Assembly: GCA_023440865.1 (NCBI GenBank) | Contig: JAEXRM010000066.1 | Coordinates: 1-11,858 of the forward strand | From: Bacillota bacterium | GTDB taxonomy: Bacteria; Bacillota; Clostridia; DSM-8532 | DNA length: 11,858 nucleotides | Direction of reading: 5' to 3' | Part shown: one piece after another, positions 6,907-11,858 of the stretch | How the letters are laid out: every line of letters begins with the position of its first letter | Numbering within the stretch: position 1 is the first letter of the stretch | Notes under the pieces: generated by a model | Database searches by the model: none | What the model saw: only the letters and a program-made list of their open reading frames with translations | What the model was told of the DNA's origin: nothing | Translations under genes and position numbers: made by a program

Positions 6907-6997
6907 GGAGAAGTATCGAAGCGGTCATAACGAGCTCGACTCGAAATCGAGTTGTCCTGGAAGGGACACGAGGGTTCGAATCCCTCCTTCTCCGCCA
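6907..6997 (+). tRNA. tRNA-Ser, anticodon CGA (reads UCG)
   Basis: The full cloverleaf can be drawn. The acceptor stem is GGAGAAG with CTTCTCC, followed by G73 and an encoded CCA (6995-6997). The D arm is short. The anticodon stem CTCGA/TCGAG closes the loop CTCGAAA, whose bases 34-36 are CGA. A long variable arm (TGTCC/GGACA) marks it as a class II tRNA, and the T arm is GAGGG-TTCGAAT-CCCTC. It decodes the serine codon UCG. A strong promoter lies upstream and an intrinsic terminator starts at the next base. Confidence 0.96.
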
Positions 6998-7040
6998 AAT
7001 GCTGCTGGTCTGAGTTTCAGGCCAGCAGCATTTTTCTTTC
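6998..7040 (+). terminator. Rho-independent terminator of tRNA-Ser
   Basis: A 16-bp hairpin with one G-U pair (6998-7013 with 7017-7032) and a 3-base loop runs into a TTTTTCTTTC tract. It follows the CCA end directly. Between it and the insertion sequence (7041-7204) I see no gene, only two GTTCTCTCC copies and two GATTCGACG copies. Confidence 0.93.
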
Positions 7041-7230
7041 TCCGAGCTTTTTACGCGATTTTCCATCAGAATTTTCCTGCTGTTCTCTCCAAAACAGGCC
7101 CCAGTTCTCTCCTACGTGACTCGATTCGACGGGATTCGACGTGGGTGCAAACTTTTACGCTTCAAGACCGACGCGATTCACCACTGCTGAAGCGGCCCTA
7201 GCGTAGTGGACACCAAGAAGAGAGAGATAC

Positions 7231-8082
7231 CTAAGCCGTACGCCCTTTTTCATACTCTTCCGGTGTAAGGTAGCCCAGGGCGGAGTGGATCCGGTAGCGG
7301 TTGTAAAACACTTCAATGTATTCAAACAGGGTCTGGTGCGCTTCCAGCCTGGTTTTGAAGTGGTGCAGGTAAACGCACTCCATCTTCACGGTCGCATTGA
7401 AGGATTCAGCCCAAGCGTTGTCGTAACAGTTGCCTTTTCGACTCATGCTGCAGATCATATGGTTCTCGGTCAGGATCCGCTGATAATCTAGGCTCGCATA
7501 CTGACTGCCGCGATCGGAATGGTGGAGCGTGCCCTCAATGATAGCCCCTCTGCTGATTGCCATCAACAGGGCTCGAATGGTCAACTCCTTGGTTATCCTG
7601 TCTGACATGGCCCACCCAACCAGATGCTTGCTGTTCATGTCCATGACGGCGGCAAGGTAGAGCCATCCTTCGTCGGTTGGAATGTATGTGATATCGGATA
7701 CGACCGCCTGGCGAGGAGCAAGAATGTTCGGTTTCATCACAGCAAGCAGGTTTTCCGCTACGGGGAGGTTGTGCTTGGAATTGGTTGTAGCCTTGTACTT
7801 GCGTATACGGAGTGAGCGTAACCCTTGCTCCCTCATGATGCGCGCAACCCGGTTTCTACTACAGTGAATGCCTTTGCGGTCAAGCGCCTTAGCGACTTTC
7901 CGGCTACCATAGACCATTCGGCTCTTCTCATAAACGTCGATGATGCCGTCCAACAGACGTTTACGTTCTTCGTGAACCGGGCTCACAGGGCGAGTGTTCC
8001 ACGAATAGTAGCCACTCCGGCTGACTCCCAACACCTTGCACATCTTTGCCAAGTGAAACTCACCCCGATATCTATGGATCAT
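7231..8082 (-). CDS. IS3-family transposase orfB (DDE integrase core)
   Basis: This encodes 283 residues. An N-terminal HTH_21-type segment (about 8-65, LAKMCKVLGVSRSGYYSW) precedes an rve integrase core with all three catalytic acids: D130 in VVSDITYIP, D190 in HHSDRGSQY and E226 in NAWAESFNA, spaced DD(35)E. The C-terminal HSALGYLTPEEYE motif is typical of IS3. It catalyses strand transfer during copy-out/paste-in transposition. The ATG at 8080-8082 overlaps the orfA stop as ATGA, so orfB can be translated by reinitiation. It can also be made as an OrfAB fusion through a -1 frameshift at the A7 run in orfA, which would give 388 residues. Confidence 0.95.
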   Translation of the reverse strand: MIHRYRGEFHLAKMCKVLGVSRSGYYSWNTRPVSPVHEERKRLLDGIIDVYEKSRMVYGSRKVAKALDRKGIHCSRNRVARIMREQGLRSLRIRKYKATTNSKHNLPVAENLLAVMKPNILAPRQAVVSDITYIPTDEGWLYLAAVMDMNSKHLVGWAMSDRITKELTIRALLMAISRGAIIEGTLHHSDRGSQYASLDYQRILTENHMICSMSRKGNCYDNAWAESFNATVKMECVYLHHFKTRLEAHQTLFEYIEVFYNRYRIHSALGYLTPEEYEKGRTA

Positions 8083-8396
8083 TTGGAATTTCTCTTCGTG
8101 AGTTGTGCAAAGATGGCTGTGGCTTTTTTTAGGATTTCGTTCTCTTCTTCAAGATCGCTCACGCGACGGCGCAGACGATGCAACTCTTCGTCTTCTGCGT
8201 GTAGTTTACCTTTCCCAGGAAACGGATCCACTCGATGCTTCTTGTACGATTCAACCCAAGTGTAGAGTGTCCCTACCGGTATACCTAGAGCCTCCGCTAC
8301 ATCTGTGCAGCTTCTTCCGCTCTCAACGACCAGCCGGACGGCATCCCTCTTGAACTCGGGATCATAGGTGCGCTGTTGCCTGATTGTCTGTGACAT
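8079..8396 (-). CDS. IS3-family transposase orfA (HTH DNA-binding)
   Basis: This encodes 105 residues. The start at 8396 has AGGAGG seven bases upstream, better than the ATG at 8417. Residues about 6-50 form a Transposase_8 helix-turn-helix (RTYDPEFKRDAVRLVVESGRS, then VAEALGIPVGTLYTWV) that binds the terminal repeats. Residues about 74-98 are a leucine zipper (LHRLRRRVSDLEEENEIL) for dimerisation. Codons 89-91 read CTA AAA AAA; this A7 run followed by G (8124-8130) is a classical IS3 -1 slippery site. A shift there leads into the orfB frame through 14 codons before the orfB ATG, with no stop. Confidence 0.94.
   Translation of the reverse strand: MSQTIRQQRTYDPEFKRDAVRLVVESGRSCTDVAEALGIPVGTLYTWVESYKKHRVDPFPGKGKLHAEDEELHRLRRRVSDLEEENEILKKATAIFAQLTKRNSK
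8124..8130 (-). other. Slippery A7 heptamer for -1 programmed frameshifting
   Basis: The minus-strand A AAA AAA followed by GCC lies in orfA. Reading -1 after it gives SHSHLCTTHEEKFQ and then the orfB methionine without interruption. IS3-family elements use this device to make the OrfAB transposase. Confidence 0.75.
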
Positions 8397-8441
8397 AATC
8401 AACGCCTCCTGCCTCAATTATAAGGCTTGGATTCGCTCTTC

Positions 8442-8606
8442 TCAATGTCCACTGAAGCCGGTCCGGTCCACTTCCGAGAGGCCTGTCAACGCAGCGTTCT
8501 TATTCATATTCGACACCGTCAACGAGATCTCCAGGATGATCGCAGAATTGAGGTAGTCCTTGATCGCTTGATGCGGCAGGCAGGCTTCCAACACGCGTTG
8601 CTTGAG
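8442..8606 (-). pseudogene. Decayed reading frame abutting the IS right end
   Basis: This minus-strand frame runs 54 codons from just after a TAG (8607-8609) to a TGA inside the IS terminal repeat (8442-8444). It includes LKQRVLEACLPHQAIKDYLN and ends DRTGFSGH. It has no start of its own. An adjacent minus-strand frame upstream (about 8610-8735, containing RARVPSGDCDLLAMIPTARF) could be its continuation after a frameshift near 8612. I do not recognise a family. It could be a remnant of an older mobile element or of a gene cut by the IS. The remaining bases to 8741 hold no other feature. Confidence 0.35.
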
Positions 8607-8741
8607 CTACTGAAGTACTTCCGACAGATCACTACACTGATGGGGAACCGTGCAGTCGGAATCATCGCAAGAAGATCGCAGTCTCCTGATGGAACGCGTG
8701 CTCTGACTCCGCCGGGAAAGAGGAAAGGGGACTTGGCCATC

Positions 8742-9056
8742 ATGGTAGAAAAAGCATATCGGTTGTCTCAAGTGAAACAGAAAACAGTTGAAAAAATCAT
8801 CATGGATGACAACATCCACTATATCCACATGATCTTCGGCAATGGCGAAGGTCTTCCGCTGCACCATGCCAACGCACCCGTTTACATGACGGTCGTTCGG
8901 GGAACACTGACGGTGAAACTCGACGAGCAGGAGACACACCGACATGAAAACGGCACCTTGCTGGTCATCCCGGCTGGCACACTCATGGATGTCGGCAACA
9001 GGGACGAGGAACTCCTGGAATTGATCGTGGTGAAGGCGCCTGCACCAAAAGGTTGA
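8742..9056 (+). CDS. Small single-domain cupin protein
   Basis: This encodes 104 residues. The frame is open back to 8427 and crosses the IS end, but the ATG at 8742 follows the purine-rich AGGAAAGGGG (8721-8730) and begins at the usual N-terminus of this type of cupin, so the extension is rejected. The double-stranded beta-helix core shows GEGLPLHHANAPVYMTVVRG (cupin motif 1) and IPAGTLMDVGN (motif 2). The usual HxH...E and final His metal ligands are only partly present (HHAN, no Glu, no motif-2 His), so metal binding is doubtful. It lies 173 bp upstream of hcp, which has its own promoter, so the two may be co-regulated but not strictly one operon. A sensory or protective role in nitrosative stress is a guess from the neighbours. 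Confidence 0.82.
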   Translation: MVEKAYRLSQVKQKTVEKIIMDDNIHYIHMIFGNGEGLPLHHANAPVYMTVVRGTLTVKLDEQETHRHENGTLLVIPAGTLMDVGNRDEELLELIVVKAPAPKG

Positions 9057-9107
9057 TCCATGCCATGATGATCCGTGTTTTCCATAACGCGATCACCTAT
9101 CGTATTG

Positions 9108-9113
9108 TATAAT
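9108..9113 (+). promoter_or_regulatory. Consensus -10 element upstream of hcp
   Basis: TATAAT lies about 115 bp before the hcp start. The -35 position at 17 bp spacing (9085-9090, TAACGC) is poor, which suggests dependence on an activator. The transcript would begin near 9120. Confidence 0.55.
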
Positions 9114-9132
9114 GGAAACATCTTGCCACCTA

Positions 9133-9170
9133 TGCCCATTTCCCTGTTTGCCATTCCCATAAAATGGGCA
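9133..9170 (+). promoter_or_regulatory. Leader hairpin before hcp
   Basis: TGCCCATTT (9133-9141) and AAATGGGCA (9162-9170) form a perfect 9-bp stem around a 20-base loop in the predicted hcp 5' leader. There is no T-tract after it, so it is not a terminator. A role in mRNA stability or as a protein-binding site is possible. Confidence 0.4.
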
Positions 9171-9229
9171 ACTCCACGATGGCATGTTGTCAACCGGGAA
9201 CATAAAAAAATCATGACGGAGGGATGCAT

Positions 9230-10858
9230 ATGTCCATGTTCTGTTTTCAATGTCAGGAGACTGCCAAGGGGACCGGATGCGAAGTTCGGGGTGTCTGCGG
9301 CAAAACCGAGCAAGTTGCCAAGTTGCAGGATCTGCTGATCCACTCTCTCAAGGGATTGGCACTGGTCGTCCGCTCAACCGGTCTTGATGTGGCCGGTCTG
9401 TCCGAAGCCAATCACGAGACACTCAAGAGCCTGTTCATGACGATCACGAACGCCAACTTTGATGAGGCCGCCATCGAGGCGCAGATCCGCAAGATCGTCG
9501 CCATCCGCGACAGCCTGAAGACCCGTACGGGTGTCACCTGCACGCACGACGCTGCCACCTATGTTCCCGGAGACCGCGCCGCGATGATCGAAAAGGCCGC
9601 CTCCATCGGCGTGCTCGCCACATCGAACGAGGATGTTCGTTCCCTGCGAGAGCTCGTCATTTACGGCCTCAAGGGCATGGCCGCCTACACGCATCATGCG
9701 CTGAACATCGGCAGCGAGAACCCGGCGATCTCCTCCTTCCTCTACGAAGCGCTCGCCGCCGTCACAGACGACAGCCTCACTGCCGACCAGCTGGTCGCGC
9801 TGGTTCTGAAGACAGGCGAGTACGGTGTCGCCGCCATGGCGCTGCTCGATGGGGCGAACACGACGCGGTATGGCAACCCGGAGATCACCCAGGTGCCGAT
9901 CGGCGTGCGCGGCAATCCCGGCATCCTGATCTCCGGTCATGATCTCACCGATCTGGAGCAGCTGCTCGAACAGACGAAGGGCACCGGGGTGGACGTGTAT
10001 ACCCACAGCGAGATGCTTCCCGCCCACTATTACCCCTTCTTCAAAAAGTACGACAACCTCGCGGGCAACTACGGCAACGCCTGGTGGAAACAGGTCGACG
10101 AGTTCGCGCCTTTTGGTGGACCCATCCTGTTCACGACCAACTGCATCGTGCCGCCGCGCACCGACGAAATCCGCGACCGCATCTTCACCTCCGGTGCCGC
10201 CGGATATCCCGGCAGCCGGCACATTGATGCGGGACCCGATGGAAAGAAGGATTTCTCTGCCCTCATCGCGATGGCGAAGGCATCCAAGCCGCCGGTCGCC
10301 ATTGAGGAAGGCTCCATCACAGGCGGCTTCGCGCACAATCAGGTCATCGCCCTGGCCGACAAGGTGGTCGACGCGGTCAAGTCCGGCGCCATCAAGCGTT
10401 TCTTCGTCATGGCAGGCTGTGACGGCCGCATGAAGTCGCGCGAGTACTACACGCGGTTTGCCGAGGCACTGCCCAAGGACACCGTCATCCTGACCGCCGG
10501 CTGTGCGAAGTACCGCTACAACAAGCTGCAACTGGGTGACATCGGCGGCATCCCGCGTGTGCTCGACGCCGGTCAGTGCAACGACTCCTACTCGTTGGCC
10601 GTCATCGCGCTCAAGCTCAAGGAGGTATTCGGCCTCGACGACATCAACAAGCTGCCCATCTCGTTCAACATCGCCTGGTACGAGCAGAAGGCGGTCATCG
10701 TGCTGCTGGCGTTGCTGTATCTGGGCGTGAAGAACATTCATCTGGGCCCGACACTTCCCGGCTTCCTCTCCCCGAATGTCGCGAAGGTGCTCGTGGAGAC
10801 CTTCGGCATCGCCGGCATCGGTACCGTGGAGGATGACATCAACCTGTTCATGGCCTGA
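9230..10858 (+). CDS. hcp: Hydroxylamine reductase / hybrid-cluster protein, class I
   Basis: This encodes 542 residues. The ATG at 9230 was chosen because GGAGGG (9218-9223) is six bases away; the ATG at 9224 touches the ribosome binding site. Hcp is a cytoplasmic iron-sulfur enzyme that reduces hydroxylamine to ammonia in vitro and acts as an NO reductase and S-nitrosylase in cells. The N-terminal cysteines C5, C8, C17 and C23 (CX2CX8CX5C) are the class I pattern for a [4Fe-4S] cluster. All expected hybrid-cluster ligands are present: H237, E261, C305, C397 (GCDGR), C425 (GCAKYRYN), C450 (GQCNDSYS), E485 and K487 (AWYEQKA). They keep the spacing of the Desulfovibrio protein apart from a two-residue shift between the third and fourth. 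Neighbours are a cupin and a formate/nitrite-type channel. It ends in a hairpin at 10876-10919. Confidence 0.98.
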   Translation: MSMFCFQCQETAKGTGCEVRGVCGKTEQVAKLQDLLIHSLKGLALVVRSTGLDVAGLSEANHETLKSLFMTITNANFDEAAIEAQIRKIVAIRDSLKTRTGVTCTHDAATYVPGDRAAMIEKAASIGVLATSNEDVRSLRELVIYGLKGMAAYTHHALNIGSENPAISSFLYEALAAVTDDSLTADQLVALVLKTGEYGVAAMALLDGANTTRYGNPEITQVPIGVRGNPGILISGHDLTDLEQLLEQTKGTGVDVYTHSEMLPAHYYPFFKKYDNLAGNYGNAWWKQVDEFAPFGGPILFTTNCIVPPRTDEIRDRIFTSGAAGYPGSRHIDAGPDGKKDFSALIAMAKASKPPVAIEEGSITGGFAHNQVIALADKVVDAVKSGAIKRFFVMAGCDGRMKSREYYTRFAEALPKDTVILTAGCAKYRYNKLQLGDIGGIPRVLDAGQCNDSYSLAVIALKLKEVFGLDDINKLPISFNIAWYEQKAVIVLLALLYLGVKNIHLGPTLPGFLSPNVAKVLVETFGIAGIGTVEDDINLFMA

Positions 10859-10875
10859 TCCGCTGAAAAGACTTC

Positions 10876-10923
10876 AGCATCGGCCCTCTTGTGGATCAAT
10901 CCGCAGGAGGGCCGATGCTTTCC
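10876..10923 (+). terminator. Hairpin terminator after hcp
   Basis: Arms 10876-10891 and 10904-10919 pair over 16 bp with one G-U pair, followed by a short TTTCC. The T-tract is weak, so termination may be partial. A smaller stem (10862-10867 with 10873-10878) overlaps its left arm and could compete with it. Confidence 0.65.
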
Positions 10924-10979
10924 TCTGCAATACGCCCGCAGCCTCTGGAGATCAGCTCATCCGAACAGAGCGTATCCAT

Positions 10980-10997
10980 TTGTGAAATGTGTAACAA
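10980..10997 (+). promoter_or_regulatory. Crp/Fnr-family operator-like palindrome
   Basis: TTGTGAAATGTGTAACAA has half-sites TTGTGA and TAACAA with a 6-bp spacer and matches the generic TGTGA-N6-TCACA at 9 of 10 positions. It lies upstream of a -10 candidate TACAAT (11027-11032) that lacks a good -35, as expected for an activated promoter. The regulator could be HcpR-like, inferred from the gene context. Confidence 0.45.
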
Positions 10998-11026
10998 CGG
11001 CTACGCCCTTCCGGGTCAGAACCTGC

Positions 11027-11032
11027 TACAAT
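11027..11032 (+). promoter_or_regulatory. Putative -10 element for the FNT-family gene
   Basis: TACAAT lies 38 bp before the start codon. No TTGACA-like hexamer is found at 16-18 bp spacing. The Crp/Fnr-like palindrome is centred about 50 bp before the predicted start of transcription. Confidence 0.4.
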
Positions 11033-11069
11033 TCGAGGCAGAATCCCATTACCATCATGCGGAGGCGCC

Positions 11070-11765
11070 ATGTATCAGGAAGAACATGCCCGAGTGCTAG
11101 AAGCGGCCAACTCGAAAGTGAACCTGCTCCGGACCAATCCGATCGGATACTTCATCAGTTCCATGCTCGCCGGAGGCTATGTGGGACTCGGCATCCTGTT
11201 GATCTTTTCCGTCGGCGCCCCCCTGCAGCAGGCGCTGTCACCCGTGACGAAACTGGTCATGGGGCTGTCCTTCGGTATAGCCTTGAGCCTGGTGATCATG
11301 GCCGGGTCGGAGCTGTTCACCGGCAATGTGTTTGTTCTGGGAACCGCGCTGCTGCGCCGGTCCGTGCGTGGACGGGATGCGACCGGCATCCTGGTCGTCA
11401 GCTATGTCGGGAACCTGGCCGGTTCCCTCCTGGTCGCATGGCTCTTCCGCATGACAGGCCTGGGAAACGGCATCGTTGGTGCCTTCATCACACAAGCCAG
11501 CGTTACGAAGATGGCCCTGCCTGCGGATCAGATTTTCTTTCGCGCGGTGCTTTGCAATCTGCTGGTGTGTCTGGCCGTCTGGTGCGGATTCCGGTGCAAA
11601 GAGGAGACAGCCAGACTGCTCATGGTGTTCTGGTGCCTGTTCGCCTTCATTTCGTCCGGTTATGAGCACAGTGTCGCGAACATGACTCTTTTGAGCGTCG
11701 GACTGTTTCTTCCTACGACGCCTGACGTAACCTGTTTGCGCCGCCGCAGTGCGGCCGCTTGCTGA
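11070..11765 (+). CDS. Formate/nitrite transporter family channel, C-terminally short
   Basis: This encodes 231 residues. The start has GGAGG (11061-11065) four bases upstream. FNT proteins are pentameric inner-membrane channels for formate, nitrite or hydrosulfide, each protomer having six helices. Five are visible: about 25-50 (with the conserved AGGYVGLG), 62-95 (with GSELFTGN, E81), 105-130, 156-176 (CNLLVCLAVWCG) and 182-215, the last including the central pore histidine H200 in GYEHSVANM. After SVGLFLP the sequence changes to PDVTCLRRRSAAAC and stops, so the sixth helix, usually another ~40 residues, is missing. Other frames downstream do not restore it. The neighbouring hcp favours nitrite as substrate (NirC-like), but formate cannot be excluded. 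It may be a nonfunctional relic. Confidence 0.85.
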   Translation: MYQEEHARVLEAANSKVNLLRTNPIGYFISSMLAGGYVGLGILLIFSVGAPLQQALSPVTKLVMGLSFGIALSLVIMAGSELFTGNVFVLGTALLRRSVRGRDATGILVVSYVGNLAGSLLVAWLFRMTGLGNGIVGAFITQASVTKMALPADQIFFRAVLCNLLVCLAVWCGFRCKEETARLLMVFWCLFAFISSGYEHSVANMTLLSVGLFLPTTPDVTCLRRRSAAAC

Positions 11766-11770
11766 CGGTG

Positions 11771-11799
11771 TTGCCTGTCCGTAAGTTGTCAGATACAAT
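11771..11799 (+). promoter_or_regulatory. Promoter for a gene beyond the right edge
   Basis: TTGCCT (11771-11776) and TACAAT (11794-11799) have a 17-bp spacer. It lies just after the truncated channel gene and points off the window. An AAGGGAAAGGA stretch and an ATG at 11820 follow, with 13 codons open to the end, too few to call a gene. Confidence 0.5.
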
Positions 11800-11858
11800 G
11801 GCCACAAAAAGGGAAAGGAATGGCGCTCCCTTGTTCGTCACCATCTGTTCGTAGCAGA

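Larger units (their letters stand above)
7207..8451 (-). mobile_element. IS3-family insertion sequence
   Basis: The element holds orfA and orfB transcribed on the minus strand and is about 1.25 kb, normal for IS3. Imperfect terminal inverted repeats are visible: AGTGGACACCAAGAAGAG (from 7205, plus strand) and AGTGGACATTGAGAAGAG (from 8453, minus strand), matching at 17 of the first 21 positions. Placing the ends at TG...CA gives 7207-8451, but the match extends two bases further out on both sides. I found no target-site duplication: the flanks are TAG and CTG, or CGT and GAA with the longer ends. Its base composition is less GC-rich than the neighbours, in keeping with recent arrival. Both reading frames are intact, so it may be active. 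Confidence 0.9.

Noticed and set aside
6998..7204. Possible integration site at the tRNA-Ser 3' end
   Set aside because: No integrase and no repeat of the tRNA 3' end were found downstream; only an IS3 element follows, which does not target tRNA genes.
8427..8741. N-terminal extension of the cupin frame
   Set aside because: It crosses the IS terminal repeat, has no domain, and a purine-rich ribosome binding site precedes the ATG at 8742.
9374..10741. Minus-strand open frame of 455 codons
   Set aside because: It is antisense to hcp, whose cluster ligands are all conserved. The frame is a result of GC-rich codon bias.
11820..11858. Possible start of a new gene at the right edge
   Set aside because: Only 13 codons are visible. 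The promoter at 11771-11799 is real enough to list, but no protein can be recognised.

Overview
This window looks like chromosome of a GC-rich Gram-positive anaerobe, most likely Clostridia (Bacillota). The evidence is an LPXTG-anchored surface protein, a secreted protein with a copper-amine-oxidase-type stalk domain, an Amidase_3 wall hydrolase, a class I hybrid-cluster protein (Hcp), strong AGGAG-type ribosome binding sites and TTGACA/TATAAT promoters. No species can be named from the sequence alone.

Cell-envelope block (1-5040): the C-terminal part of a peptidoglycan amidase (+) is followed by two minus-strand genes, a 210-aa secreted stalk-domain protein and a 754-aa LPXTG surface protein. 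The surface-protein gene has a long 5' leader. That leader holds a GEMM-I cyclic-dinucleotide riboswitch (about 4641-4728, minus) followed at once by a hairpin and a T-rich tract (4610-4648), so this wall protein appears to be controlled by a second messenger at the level of transcription termination. The base that aligns with ligand-contacting G20 of the Vc2 aptamer is A here. That is the change known from cGAMP-responsive GEMM-Ib aptamers, so the ligand may be 3',3'-cGAMP, c-di-GMP or both. This is the most interesting item in the window.

Housekeeping block (5040-7040): tadA (tRNA adenosine deaminase, +) converges on a class I SAM methyltransferase gene (-). A degenerate 17-bp tandem array between them begins on the tadA stop codon. 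A divergent promoter region then serves the methyltransferase and a tRNA-Ser(CGA) gene, which has a textbook promoter and terminator.

Mobile block (7205-8741): an IS3-family element (orfA plus orfB, with an A7 frameshift site and an ATGA overlap) is inserted between the tRNA and the next genes. A decayed minus-strand reading frame abuts its right end.

Nitrogen-oxide stress block (8742-11858): a small cupin, hcp (hydroxylamine reductase/NO reductase) and a formate/nitrite-family channel that stops before its last membrane helix. A Crp/Fnr-like palindrome lies upstream of the channel gene. Together the three genes suggest handling of nitrite, NO and hydroxylamine. A further promoter at the right edge points to a gene beyond the window.

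Short tandem and inverted repeats occupy several intergenic gaps (894-1009, 4893-5040, 5689-5840).
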